48,731 nt of DNA from Anaerolineaceae bacterium UBA4781 (GCA_002403105.1 DHHD01000009.1:1-48731), one strand, 5' to 3'. Positions 34,607 to 43,990 are shown, numbered from the stretch's first letter. Made by a program: numbers and translations. The notes: generated by a model from the letters alone, not told the origin.

Positions 34607-36171
34607 AGTTTAGCCAATCCTTTAAACAAGGTTAAAAGCAGGATAAGGAAAATGATTGCCCAAACCAAGCCACCTTCTCTTTCAAGAACAACGCTCACTC
34701 CTTCAAAGATTTGTCGCAAGATATTGCCAATAGTCAGAAAGACATGTGTTATCTTTTCGATTAATAGTAACGAAGGCGCATATTGAATTTCTTTATTCTG
34801 ATTTTCCCTTAAAATTTTCCGCTGATTCATAATGGAGTCCAAAGGAATTATTACCAGGAATATTAATGGCATAAAAATAATCCATGTAATTTGGTTTATT
34901 CCATCCATTGGAAAGAATCCTTTTATGATAATGAGAATAATCCCTGCCAGAATAAACCAAAGGAGAAAATTATCTTGTAAAGATTTATTTTTGTTTTCAG
35001 AAAGTGCCTGTGTATGGATTCGTTTTTGTATAATCACAAAATCAGCTAAAAAGAACCCTTCCAGAAACAATGCGAAATAAGTTAATGGGGTAGTTTTTTG
35101 TATATCCAGAAGCACTTTATTCAAACCGGAAATTGGAGAAAATGCAAATCCAAATAAGAAAATTACCTCACCGATAAGCAGAACCGTTTTCAACACTTTT
35201 TTACAAGTTTGTATCTGTCCATTTAATTGAAGAAAATAAACCGGAAGCACAAGGAAAAGTAATTCCTCACGGATCCCAAGTAAGAATGAATAGATAACAA
35301 AAGAAAGCGTAAATGCGGACAAAATGAATTTATTCCATCTGTAAGTAGATCGTTTCAACCAGAGATAAAAGAAAAACAAAAAAAGAATTCCGCAGATAAA
35401 AAGAAAGTACAAGGGAATACCTTCAATATCGTTTGTATTAACCGGCAGCATGGTCATCACCCGAATAATGATCATGGATTGTAAAAAGGCAAACCAACCA
35501 TTCATATTCAACAGTGTTCCATCAAAGGAAATGTGATCAATATAATCCGCTCCCAGGCGCAACAGAATTATTGTTAATGCTAATAGGAATGTAAGGAGAA
35601 AATATTGACCATCACTTTCGGTATCTACTAGAGTTGTCACCAGGATCAAGAGAATGATGGAAATGAAACGCAGCAGAAGAGAAATCACATCTCTTCTGGA
35701 GGAAAATACTTCTTTACTCCTTATGAAACGAAACACTAAATGTAGGACATCCAAACAGAAAAGAAAGGCGGCCATTGCTAATTCTTTTTGCAGGCTTAAT
35801 GCTAAAATGCTCAGCATACTGGTAGAAAAAAGAAGAATAATTTCGCGTAATGGCAGAGCATGTTGTTCTCGAGTTCTATAATTCTTCACTATGAAGACGA
35901 GGATAAAAAGAGCAACACATTGCTGTAAAACCCATTCTGGTATTTTCCACTGCTGCCAAAGCGATAAAACCATCGAATTCGTTGAAAGCCAAAGATAAGG
36001 TGAAACACTTTGTGCTCGGATAGTTGGATTCAGGAAAGTTAATATGGAAGCAATCCCACTACAAACCAGGAATACAAACCATATCTGTCTTTCTTCTTTC
36101 TTTCGTTGCAGTAAGAAAAAAGCGGTGATAGGAGCAAATGCATATAATACTAAGACTATCCAGGTAAACAC
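34603..36171 (-). CDS. Divergent NuoL-like membrane protein
   Basis: This 522-residue protein with about 14 membrane helices seems to be a strongly diverged NuoL/antiporter-like subunit. The best evidence is the C-terminal end, GVSVVLEREGGLVWAIIFL, which matches the lateral end of NuoL-type subunits (egegGLlWal). LLFSTSMLSILALSLQKEL resembles TM4-TM5. The canonical TM5 Glu is not evident, and a PfHxWLP motif is missing. The start is GTG 36171; the ribosome binding site AGGAGA overlaps the stop codon of the hydantoinase gene, so expression is coupled to that gene. No NADH-binding, iron-sulfur or hydrogenase subunit adjoins it in the window. Confidence 0.6.
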   Translation of the reverse strand: MFTWIVLVLYAFAPITAFFLLQRKKEERQIWFVFLVCSGIASILTFLNPTIRAQSVSPYLWLSTNSMVLSLWQQWKIPEWVLQQCVALFILVFIVKNYRTREQHALPLREIILLFSTSMLSILALSLQKELAMAAFLFCLDVLHLVFRFIRSKEVFSSRRDVISLLLRFISIILLILVTTLVDTESDGQYFLLTFLLALTIILLRLGADYIDHISFDGTLLNMNGWFAFLQSMIIIRVMTMLPVNTNDIEGIPLYFLFICGILFLFFFYLWLKRSTYRWNKFILSAFTLSFVIYSFLLGIREELLFLVLPVYFLQLNGQIQTCKKVLKTVLLIGEVIFLFGFAFSPISGLNKVLLDIQKTTPLTYFALFLEGFFLADFVIIQKRIHTQALSENKNKSLQDNFLLWFILAGIILIIIKGFFPMDGINQITWIIFMPLIFLVIIPLDSIMNQRKILRENQNKEIQYAPSLLLIEKITHVFLTIGNILRQIFEGVSVVLEREGGLVWAIIFLILLLTLFKGLAKL

Positions 36172-36183
36172 AGGTTAAATCTC

Positions 36184-37602
36184 CTAGATGATTTCAGGAT
36201 CACCACAATTCAAGAATTTTCCTTGACCTCTAGCACCCAGCCAGTTTCCATTTTCCACGATCAATTTTCCTCGCAGGTACACTTTTTGGATCGTATCCTG
36301 CATTTCCCAACCCTCATACAGATTGTAATCAGTACGATGTTGAGAGTATTTCACTCCATATTGAATAGGGTTATCTTGATCCCAGACGACAATATCTGCA
36401 TCCGCACCTGGCATAAGTGTTCCTTTTTGAGGGTACAATCCAAAGATCTTCGCCGGATTGGTACAGGTCAATGCAATAAACTGTTGGGGAGTGATGACCT
36501 GCTTTCTCACTCCATAATTCCACAACACCAGCATGCGGTCACCCACTCCTGGCAGTCCATTGGGGATTTTGGTGAAATCATCCATTCCCAGTTCTTTTCC
36601 CGGAATTGCAATTTCTTCTCCTTCATAAAGGATTGGATATGTGCCATTGTAAAAAAACGGACAGTGATCAGTAGCAAACACCTGGAGGATGCCCTGACCC
36701 ATCATTTCCTGAATACCCACATTATCAGCATGTGTTCGCATGGGCGGAGAGCAGATCCACTTTGCTCCATCAGGTTTCCGCAAATCATCAATTGTAAAGT
36801 ATAAATATTGTGGGCAGGTTTCTCCCATGACCGAAAGGCCTTTTGCACGGGCTTCTTTTAGAATCCGCACTTCTTCAGCAGTGTTCATGTGAACAATATA
36901 AACCGGTGCCTGAGCTTGTTGTGCCAGGGAAATGGTTCGAAAAACATTTTCGACAGAACCCTCTGCTGGTCGTGTAAGCGCATGCCATTCCGGCTTGCGG
37001 TGACCAGTTTTTAGAGCTTCATCCACCAAAATGTCGATCACATCACCATTTTCTGCATGTACCATGACTAAAATCTGATTGTTTCTGGCAATGCGCAGTA
37101 CCTTGAAGATTTCCCCATCTTGCAAGCGCAGCCGCCCATTATAGGCAGTAAATACTTTTACGCTGTTGATCCCCATTTTACGTAATTCGGGAATTTCATG
37201 TGCCACCTGATCATTGAAGGTGGTGATATTCATATGGCAGCTAAAATCAACTGCTGCTTTTTCATCCGCCTTCGCATGCCAGGAATCTACACATTCTTTT
37301 AAGGATAGTCTATCTTGCGATATAAAATCAAAAACCGTGGTCGTGCCCCCGAAAGCAGCAGCTTTAAGACCGCTGTAATGGTCATCCGATGAAACCGTCC
37401 CAGCCATGGGTAGATCAAAATGCGTATGTACGTCTACTCCGCCGGGAGTAAGAAATTTATTTGAAACATCTACAACCACCGTATCTGCATCAGGTTGGAT
37501 ATTGGTACCAACCGCACGAATCTTCTCGCCTTCGATCAGCACATCACCAATAAATTCCTCTTCGGCTGTGATGATTCTTCCTGATTTTAATAAGGTTTTC
37601 AT
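36184..37602 (-). CDS. hyuA: Dihydropyrimidinase / D-hydantoinase (HyuA-like)
   Basis: This 472-residue cyclic amidohydrolase opens hydantoin or dihydropyrimidine rings to N-carbamoyl acids. All binuclear metal ligands are visible: H59 and H61 in DVHTHFD, the carboxylated Lys K149 in SVKVFTAYNG, H182 in MVHAENG, H238 in IVHMN and D312 in ATDHCPF. The positions agree with characterised hydantoinases. The GGAGAA element 5 bases upstream supports ATG 37602 rather than the in-frame start at 37620. It follows an uncharacterised gene and precedes the NuoL-like gene by 12 bases. With the YgeW-like carbamoyltransferase and carbamate kinase upstream it suggests ureide or purine breakdown rather than pyrimidine breakdown alone. 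Confidence 0.92.
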   Translation of the reverse strand: MKTLLKSGRIITAEEEFIGDVLIEGEKIRAVGTNIQPDADTVVVDVSNKFLTPGGVDVHTHFDLPMAGTVSSDDHYSGLKAAAFGGTTTVFDFISQDRLSLKECVDSWHAKADEKAAVDFSCHMNITTFNDQVAHEIPELRKMGINSVKVFTAYNGRLRLQDGEIFKVLRIARNNQILVMVHAENGDVIDILVDEALKTGHRKPEWHALTRPAEGSVENVFRTISLAQQAQAPVYIVHMNTAEEVRILKEARAKGLSVMGETCPQYLYFTIDDLRKPDGAKWICSPPMRTHADNVGIQEMMGQGILQVFATDHCPFFYNGTYPILYEGEEIAIPGKELGMDDFTKIPNGLPGVGDRMLVLWNYGVRKQVITPQQFIALTCTNPAKIFGLYPQKGTLMPGADADIVVWDQDNPIQYGVKYSQHRTDYNLYEGWEMQDTIQKVYLRGKLIVENGNWLGARGQGKFLNCGDPEII

Positions 37603-37620
37603 GGTTCTCCAGTTAATCAT

Positions 37621-38214
37621 TCAATCAAAATCGTTATCCTGGATTGAAAAATCATTCTTCATTGTTGTATTCAATTCAAGGAAATATTCCAAAAATTCAT
37701 GCTGCAGAGTTGCCATTTCGTCTGACGGAATATGGATATCTGCATATTTGCTGCGATATTCCATCACCGTATTTTGGAATAATTCTTTTTTATCCTTATC
37801 GATAACCAGATCTGAAATTGAATTAGCCTTCAGGATCTGTTCCCCGGTTGTATAAAAGAAAGTGATCCTTTTCCAGTTATTTGCCGGTATCGGCTTTGAG
37901 AGCTTTTCAAGGCTTCCCAAGCTGATCTTGTAATATTCATCTTCTGCTTTTGGATGATAAATTTCATCCTGCAACAGCTCTTTTCGCCTGGTTAATTCCA
38001 CACCTCTCACGGGTGCAATAAATTCGATCATCCATTGATGTTCCTTCCCAAACGAAGCCGGTTGGTAGAATGCCAGGCAATCGGTATAGATCACCTTGGG
38101 TGCATGTCGCAGTGGAATGCGATACCATCCTAAAACCCGGGCAATTTCCAAATCGCGCGGTTGCGGTATCAGACAAACCAGTACAAGATCAGTTTGAGAA
38201 GGAATATCTTTCAT
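37621..38214 (-). CDS. Uncharacterised protein between PLP enzyme and hydantoinase
   Basis: This protein of 197 residues starts with MKDIPSQTDLVLVCLIPQPRD. The most conserved-looking parts are DLEIARVLGWYRIPLRHAP, AFYQPASFG, the block with FIAPVRGVELTRRKELL, and WKRITFFYTTGEQIL. I recognise the pattern as a widespread uncharacterised family but can give it no function. It has no membrane segment, signal peptide or metal-binding cluster. ATG 38214 is preceded by AAGAG and lies 10 bases after the PLP enzyme stop; a TTG 24 bases upstream is less likely. Close packing on both sides indicates a single transcript with the PLP enzyme and the hydantoinase. Confidence 0.7.
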   Translation of the reverse strand: MKDIPSQTDLVLVCLIPQPRDLEIARVLGWYRIPLRHAPKVIYTDCLAFYQPASFGKEHQWMIEFIAPVRGVELTRRKELLQDEIYHPKAEDEYYKISLGSLEKLSKPIPANNWKRITFFYTTGEQILKANSISDLVIDKDKKELFQNTVMEYRSKYADIHIPSDEMATLQHEFLEYFLELNTTMKNDFSIQDNDFD

Positions 38215-38224
38215 TTCATAACTC

Positions 38225-39691
38225 TTATTGAATCCCAACTTTTTTATTAAATTCCGTTATGAGAGCATCAATCTCAGGGATCTGGTTCTGCAGTTCAGTC
38301 CAGTAAGTACGGTCCTCCCATTGGTCAAGGATCTCTTCATAGGTCTTACCCTGCTGCTCGACCCAGGTGAAATATTTCAAGTTATGAACTCTGCGGCGCT
38401 CTTCATAGGTAAGTTCCTGCAAATAATCTGTAGTTAGACCATGAAGATCACGTGCAAAATTGATAGCTGCATCCGTACGAGTGTACTCACCCGACTCTGC
38501 ATGCATTTCCTTCAAACGGCTCTGATAGAGGTCCATAGAATCGGTTAAAACGGTCAGGACTACATCATTCTCACCAAGCTCGTAGTATTTTGACATCTTG
38601 ATAGCCATGGCTACATTAGCAATACCCGAAAAACCAAGATATCCCAGTTTGGTTACCATTGCTTCGGGGACGTTTTTCTCTATAAGGTACTTGCGCCCTT
38701 CTGGTTCATTGAACAATCGAGCTAAATTCACGACCACATTATCATCGATGGCAATGACCATATCTGTATTCTTGAGATTATGGATCCAGGGTACATGTTT
38801 GTCGCCAATGCCCTCAATACGGTGAGCACCAAATCCGTTTTCGAGTAATGTCGGGCACTGGATAGCTTCTCCGGCTGCCACTTTGCTGCCAGGATAAACC
38901 TGTTTCAGATAATCACCACAGCCAATGGTTCCAGCAGAACCGGTGGTCAAGGTAACGCCGCAGAATTCATCATTGGGTCCCATGACCTGTTCGAGTACTT
39001 CCTGCATGGCATGACCGGTAATCTCATAATGCCACAGATAATTTCCAAATTCTTCAAATTGATTGAAGATCATGATATCTTCACCTGATTTTCGCAATTC
39101 CCAACACTTATCAAAGATTTCCTTAACATTTGATTCGCTGCCGGGGGTGGCAATGATCTCACCCGCTACTGTTTTTAACCAATCAAAACGTTCTTTGCTC
39201 ATTCCTTCCGGTAAAATAGCAATGGATTCACAAGCGAGCAATGTAGCATCATATGCTCCCCCACGGCAGAAATTGCCCGTGGAAGGCCAAACTGCTTTTT
39301 GATGGATGGGATCGAATTGTCCGGTTACCAAACGCGGAACAAGGCAGCCGAAGGTCGCTCCTACCTTATGCGCACCGGTGGGGAACCACTTTCCCACCAG
39401 GGCAATAATGCGGGCATTTACGCCAGTTAATTCCTTGGGAAGTTCAATGTAATTTACACCATCGTACTTACCACCTTTTTCTTTGGGTTCATTTTTCCAG
39501 GTAATACGAAAAAGGTTACGTGGATTAACGTCCCACAAACCTAAGCCTGAAAGCTCTTCTTTGACCTTATCAGAGATAAGGTCAGGATTGCGCATTTGTG
39601 CAAAGGTTGGAATAATAATATTGCGTTCCTTGGCACGTTGTATTGCATTCTGCAGGCGATCTTCATAAACGGTTAGATCTATTCTAGTCAT
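38225..39691 (-). CDS. PLP-dependent fold type II enzyme of unknown substrate
   Basis: This 488-residue enzyme belongs to the tryptophan synthase beta / cysteine synthase superfamily. The Schiff-base Lys is probably K109 in FPTGAHKVGATFG. The substrate loop is WPSTGNFCRGGAYDATLLA, the counterpart of the usual SxGNxxxA. The phosphate-binding Gly-rich loop is TTGSAGTIGCGDYLKQV. It is longer than cysteine synthase, threonine dehydratase or diaminopropionate ammonia-lyase and does not match YgeX closely. Its ATG overlaps the glycosyltransferase stop (ATGA) with AAGGAGAAG upstream. The next genes are an uncharacterised protein and hydantoinase. An ammonia-lyase or beta-replacement on an amino acid released from a ureide is an inference from context. 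Confidence 0.82.
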   Translation of the reverse strand: MTRIDLTVYEDRLQNAIQRAKERNIIIPTFAQMRNPDLISDKVKEELSGLGLWDVNPRNLFRITWKNEPKEKGGKYDGVNYIELPKELTGVNARIIALVGKWFPTGAHKVGATFGCLVPRLVTGQFDPIHQKAVWPSTGNFCRGGAYDATLLACESIAILPEGMSKERFDWLKTVAGEIIATPGSESNVKEIFDKCWELRKSGEDIMIFNQFEEFGNYLWHYEITGHAMQEVLEQVMGPNDEFCGVTLTTGSAGTIGCGDYLKQVYPGSKVAAGEAIQCPTLLENGFGAHRIEGIGDKHVPWIHNLKNTDMVIAIDDNVVVNLARLFNEPEGRKYLIEKNVPEAMVTKLGYLGFSGIANVAMAIKMSKYYELGENDVVLTVLTDSMDLYQSRLKEMHAESGEYTRTDAAINFARDLHGLTTDYLQELTYEERRRVHNLKYFTWVEQQGKTYEEILDQWEDRTYWTELQNQIPEIDALITEFNKKVGIQ

Positions 39692-40647
39692 TTCTTCTCC
39701 TTGACTCTTGGATTTTTTGGATTTGTCCGAAGGATATAAAGCGGTCGTCCTTTCGCTTCATCATAAATTCGGCTGATATATTCTCCAATAATGCCCAAAA
39801 ATAGCGATAACAATCCTCCTAAAAACAACAATAAAAATATCGTCAGCGATTGACCCGGCAGAAGAGGTTTATGCAAAATAACATAAACAAGCGCTAGAAT
39901 AGCATAGGCAACGCTGATCACCAACAAGATAATTCCAGCATACTCTGTGAGCTGCAAAGGTAGAGTGGAAAATCCAGTGATGGCATTCAAAGCCAGCTTT
40001 AGCATTTTCTTGAAGGGATACTTGGATTTTCCGGCAAAACGTGATTTTCTATCATATTCCACGCCGATCTGATTGAAGCCTACCCAGGCTGACATGCCAC
40101 GTAAAAAACGTTGTTTTTCGCGCATGGTATTCAACACTGATAGAACCTCACGGTCGAGCAGGCGGAAATCACCAGTATCCAAGGGGATGCGCACATCCGT
40201 GATACGATCGATCAAGCGGTAGAAAGCAGATGCACTGGTGCGTTTGAACCAAGTCTCTCCTTCTCGCTCACGGCGTACCGCATACACCACCTCATATCCC
40301 TCTTTCCATTTGGCGATCAATTCAGGAATGACATGCGGGGGATCCTGCATATCAGAATCAATGATGATAATTGCATCTCCGCGAGCATAATCCATGCCGG
40401 CTGTTACTGCGAGTTGGTGTCCAAAATTCCTGGTAAAGATGAGGGGGATCACATGCCCATCTTTCGCAGCCAGATCCAGAATGATCTCTTGCGAACCATC
40501 GGTTGAACCATCGTCCACCAGCAGCAGTTCCCAGGCTTCTCCCATTGTATCCATGACCGAATTTAATTCCTTATAAAACTCCCCTATTCCTTCTATTTCA
40601 TTAAAAACCGGAGCGATCACAGAATATCTTGGTTTTTGTTCTGTCAC
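39688..40647 (-). CDS. GtrB/ArnC-like family 2 glycosyltransferase
   Basis: This 319-residue enzyme transfers a sugar to a polyprenyl phosphate carrier at the cytoplasmic membrane. The GT-A domain begins YSVIAPVFNEIEGIGEFY, with LLVDDGSTDGS and IIIIDSDMQDPP as the nucleotide-sugar and metal sites. DTGDFRLLDREVL and RFLRGMSAWVGF are typical of the DPM1/GtrB group. Two C-terminal membrane helices (about 235-300) end at GEYISRIYDEAKGRPLYI, as in this family. The start is GTG 40647 with AAAGGAAA upstream. It is packed between the threonine-synthase-like gene and the PLP enzyme, with no obvious link to their chemistry. Confidence 0.92.
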   Translation of the reverse strand: MTEQKPRYSVIAPVFNEIEGIGEFYKELNSVMDTMGEAWELLLVDDGSTDGSQEIILDLAAKDGHVIPLIFTRNFGHQLAVTAGMDYARGDAIIIIDSDMQDPPHVIPELIAKWKEGYEVVYAVRREREGETWFKRTSASAFYRLIDRITDVRIPLDTGDFRLLDREVLSVLNTMREKQRFLRGMSAWVGFNQIGVEYDRKSRFAGKSKYPFKKMLKLALNAITGFSTLPLQLTEYAGIILLVISVAYAILALVYVILHKPLLPGQSLTIFLLLFLGGLLSLFLGIIGEYISRIYDEAKGRPLYILRTNPKNPRVKEKK

Positions 40648-40665
40648 GCGTTCATTTCCTTTATT

Positions 40666-41913
40666 CTAATTTTGAATGATCTTTTGAAGAGCTGCCATGC
40701 TCGGTTCTATAATGGGGGCTGGCGGAACAGCTTGCATGGCCGCTTTTACATCTTTCAATCCACTGCCGGTGATCATGCAAACCACCGGATCACTTCCTTC
40801 AATGATACCAGCAGCAGATGCTTTCAGCACACCCGCAAAGGCGGTGGCACCAGCGGGTTCAGAGAAAATACCCACTTTTCCTAGCTTGCCGATGGCAGCT
40901 AAAATTTCCTGGTCACTTACTTTTATGAATGCGCCACCGGTTTGGGTAGCAGCCCGCACCGCACGCAGCCCATCGCGGGGCAAATCAACAGAAATGCTAT
41001 CTGCCAGAGTGATGGCTTGCACCGGTTCAATCTCTTCTGTCTTTGCGTCGAATGCATTGGCAATGGCAGACGAGCCTTCTGATTGAATACCAAATATTCT
41101 CGGTACCGCTGGGATGAGTCCCAGTTCTTTTAAATCCTTGAATCCCTTATGGATACCAGAAATAATGTTCCCATCTCCGACCGAAACAAAAACACACAAG
41201 TTGTTTGAAATCTCTGAATGAGAAAGGAGGATTTGTTCCCAGATTTCGAAAGCAGCTGTTTTCTTGCCCTCGGCAGTGAAGGGGTTATAGCCGGTGTTGC
41301 GGCAGTACCAACCAAATTCTTGTGAGGCCGTTACAGATAGGTCAAAAGCCTGGTCGTAATTTCCATCCACCAGAATGACCTGAGCCCCAAACACCAGTAA
41401 TTGAGCGATCTTTGCTTGAGGGGCTGTTTTAGGAGCAAAAATGATGGCTTTACTACCAATGGCGGCTGCCATGCCTGCCAATGCCGCACCAGCATTACCG
41501 GTGGAGGCAGTGACAACCACATCGGCTTTCACTTCTCCAGCTCTAGCTACCACAATCGCACTGGCACGGTCTTTATACGATGCGGTCGGGTTACGTCCAT
41601 CATCCTTAATCCATAGTTGTTTTAAGCCAGCTTGTAGTGATAAAACCGGTGATTCATAAACCGGAGTCCAACCCACAGAATGCAGCGGGGTCTTTTCATA
41701 TCCAGGATCTGCAACAGGCAGCAGGGGTAAATAGCGCCAGATTGAAAAATCATGGGATGTGGTAATCTGGTTGATCAAAGGCTGCTTTTTTAATGATTCA
41801 TAATCCAGCAAGATATCTACATTGCCACCATCGTGTGGGCATGTATAAAAAATATCCTGTGGTTCGAATATTGTCTGACAAATAGAACAACAATAGGCAT
41901 GAAATTTTTTCAT
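40666..41913 (-). CDS. Threonine synthase-like PLP enzyme
   Basis: This 415-residue fold type II PLP enzyme has an N-terminal zinc-ribbon-like segment (C9, C12, C25, H27) of the kind found in many bacterial threonine synthases. The PLP Lys is K114 in DDGRNPTASYKDRAS. TASTGNAGAALAGMAA is the substrate/phosphate loop, and MITGSGLKDV is the C-terminal end, which matches threonine synthases. It starts 9 bases after the second permease gene, so it is translated with the importer rather than with thrA or thrB. That context, plus Ala where SFKDRG is usual (TASYKDRAS), leaves open that it is a related lyase acting on diaminopropionate or a similar amino acid. Threonine synthase remains the default call. 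Confidence 0.78.
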   Translation of the reverse strand: MKKFHAYCCSICQTIFEPQDIFYTCPHDGGNVDILLDYESLKKQPLINQITTSHDFSIWRYLPLLPVADPGYEKTPLHSVGWTPVYESPVLSLQAGLKQLWIKDDGRNPTASYKDRASAIVVARAGEVKADVVVTASTGNAGAALAGMAAAIGSKAIIFAPKTAPQAKIAQLLVFGAQVILVDGNYDQAFDLSVTASQEFGWYCRNTGYNPFTAEGKKTAAFEIWEQILLSHSEISNNLCVFVSVGDGNIISGIHKGFKDLKELGLIPAVPRIFGIQSEGSSAIANAFDAKTEEIEPVQAITLADSISVDLPRDGLRAVRAATQTGGAFIKVSDQEILAAIGKLGKVGIFSEPAGATAFAGVLKASAAGIIEGSDPVVCMITGSGLKDVKAAMQAVPPAPIIEPSMAALQKIIQN

Positions 41914-41922
41914 GCCTATATT

Positions 41923-42915
41923 CTACACGTTCCTAAATGGAATGCCTAGTGAAGAGGGTGCTGCTTTGCGTCGTTTCCCTTTTAAAGAAAAAAATCTATA
42001 GATTGGCGGGGGTAATAAACTGATAAAGCTTTCGAACCATTCAGCATTTTTCATATTTACGAACATCAGTGTCAAGATCATCAACGGAAAAGGCGCCACC
42101 TGTAGAACCTGAGAAGGAACTCCGGTTAGCTTGATCTGATAAACCAACCCCAGCCAGCGCAGTAGTTCAAATAAATATGCGCCTAAAGCCACTCGAAAAG
42201 GATTCCAACCACCAAAGATCGTGATTGCCAGAACGATCCAACCAATACCATCCAGACCGGTCATGGAACCTTTCCAACCAGGTTTCAATCCCAGAGAATA
42301 GATCGGGCCTGCCAGTCCCACCAATGCACTCCCTAGAATGGTATACAGGTATCGTACTTTATTGACATTGATGCCCCGGGCAAAAGCTGCTTCGGGTCTC
42401 TCACCTACTGAACGCAGGATCAATCCAAACTTCGTGCGATTGATCCAAACCAGGCTAACTGGAATGCTCAATAAACTCAAATACACCATCGGTGTTTGAT
42501 CAAAAAATAACGACCCAAGAATGGGAATCTCACTGAGAAATGGAAGTGGTGTGGAATGCAGTACTGGAGCATTGAATCCCATGAAATCATTTCCTAAAAA
42601 ATAAGAAAGATCGCGGCACAGAAACGCCAACACCAGACCAACCGCTACCTGGGATTGGTTCAAGGTAATGGTGCAAAAAGCCAGAACCCAACCGATCAAT
42701 GCACCGGTCAACATTCCCGCCAGGTATCCTGCTATCAGATTCCCTGTATCGTATGCAGCTATAAATCCGCTCATGGCAGATAACAAAATAATGCCATTTA
42801 CAGACAGGTTCAGCATACCAGATTTTTCAGTGAGCGTTTCGCCAATAGCGGCAATCACGATCGGGGAAGCCGAAGCGATCACGCCTGCCAATCCGATAAG
42901 AAGCTCACTCTGCAT
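41923..42915 (-). CDS. ABC transporter permease, nucleoside/BMP type (second)
   Basis: This 330-residue permease of the BPD_transp_2 family carries about nine or ten membrane helices and begins LLIGLAGVIASASPIVIAAIG. ETLTEKSGMLNLSVNGIILLSA is the characteristic N-terminal segment of NupQ/BmpC-type permeases, and GERPEAAFARGINVNKVRYL is the coupling helix region that contacts the ATPase. Its start overlaps the first permease gene by 11 bases. It is one half of the heterodimeric permease of the importer with the ATPase and the BMP-type lipoprotein. A purine nucleoside or nucleobase-like substrate is expected from the family. Confidence 0.92.
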   Translation of the reverse strand: MQSELLIGLAGVIASASPIVIAAIGETLTEKSGMLNLSVNGIILLSAMSGFIAAYDTGNLIAGYLAGMLTGALIGWVLAFCTITLNQSQVAVGLVLAFLCRDLSYFLGNDFMGFNAPVLHSTPLPFLSEIPILGSLFFDQTPMVYLSLLSIPVSLVWINRTKFGLILRSVGERPEAAFARGINVNKVRYLYTILGSALVGLAGPIYSLGLKPGWKGSMTGLDGIGWIVLAITIFGGWNPFRVALGAYLFELLRWLGLVYQIKLTGVPSQVLQVAPFPLMILTLMFVNMKNAEWFESFISLLPPPIYRFFSLKGKRRKAAPSSLGIPFRNV

Positions 42916-43990
42916 CCCTGCTCCTTTCCTTTCTACCCATCAGTCGCTGTTTTAAGCCATTCATGACCAAAAAGAAGAGCACCAGAACTGCCTGTAAAAC
43001 TCCCGAGAGGGTTGAATCCAGATGGAGATTAATAGGAAGCTGGATCCCACCAATATTTAATATTGAAAAAAGATAAGCCACCACCAACGTCAGAAAGAAA
43101 TCGTTATTTGCCAGCATAGCCACCAGCATTGCTAAAAAACCATAGCCGGAGGAAATGGAAGGAATCAAGCGGTGATACACACCCACCACCTGCAGTGCAC
43201 CAGCCAAACCGGCTAAAGCCCCACACAACAGCATGGCCAGCATCATTAATTTTCGGGTTTGAATTCCCATTAACCGGGCAGCTTCCAGATTTTTACCGAT
43301 GGCTTTGATCTGGATGCCAAAACGGGTTTTTTTCAGCAAGATGAATAAGCCGATATAAACAACCACCACCAAAATAAGCGACCAGATACTCAAACGATAA
43401 CCAGGAATCTGCACAAGCCACAATCTTTCATTGAATGGTTCTGTACCGCTCATTGAGCCAACACCGGGGCGTTTCCATGGACCAAAAATGAGCCACAATG
43501 AAAGTGCCGTAGCGACAAAGTTCAAGCCAACACCGGCGAAGATCTCATTCACACCACCATACAGCCGAAGGATACCCGTGAGAGCAGCCCAGAACGCCCC
43601 TCCAACCATACCCACCAAGCAGGAGAGGATGATGATAAGAGTTGGAGAAATTGAAGAATTCTCAAACAAGCGCATGGCACCTGTGGTAAAGATGGCACCC
43701 AACATGATCTGCCCCTCGATCCCCAGATTCCAAAGCCCTGCAATGAAAGTGATGATCAAAGCTCCCGCAATCAAAGAAAGGGGAGCCCAAACCACAAGCC
43801 CGTTGGCGATTTTTACTGAATCACCAAATGCACCAATCAGGATCTTTTGAAAGGTCAATCCTGGTTGGGCTCCAGCCATCCAAAGGATCAGAGACGTGAA
43901 GATCAAAGCACCTGCCGTGGAAGCAATCGATAGAATCGCAGGTGAAGACAAACGTTTTAGCATATTATTTTTCTTTGGCTTTGCTACCAT
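42905..43990 (-). CDS. ABC transporter permease, nucleoside/BMP type (first)
   Basis: This 361-residue permease of the same family as the next gene, with about ten helices, contains GALIITFIAGLWNLGIEGQIMLGA, the typical NupP/BmpB segment. AIGKNLEAARLMGIQTRKLM is the coupling region. It begins with GGAGGAGAGGG before its ATG, and the start overlaps the ATPase stop by seven bases. It forms the transporter with the second permease and the double ATPase. Confidence 0.92.
   Translation of the reverse strand: MVAKPKKNNMLKRLSSPAILSIASTAGALIFTSLILWMAGAQPGLTFQKILIGAFGDSVKIANGLVVWAPLSLIAGALIITFIAGLWNLGIEGQIMLGAIFTTGAMRLFENSSISPTLIIILSCLVGMVGGAFWAALTGILRLYGGVNEIFAGVGLNFVATALSLWLIFGPWKRPGVGSMSGTEPFNERLWLVQIPGYRLSIWSLILVVVVYIGLFILLKKTRFGIQIKAIGKNLEAARLMGIQTRKLMMLAMLLCGALAGLAGALQVVGVYHRLIPSISSGYGFLAMLVAMLANNDFFLTLVVAYLFSILNIGGIQLPINLHLDSTLSGVLQAVLVLFFLVMNGLKQRLMGRKERSRDAE

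Noticed and set aside
38225..39691. YgeX (diaminopropionate ammonia-lyase) proper
   Set aside because: The PLP-Lys region and overall length differ from YgeX; only the role is proposed, not orthology.
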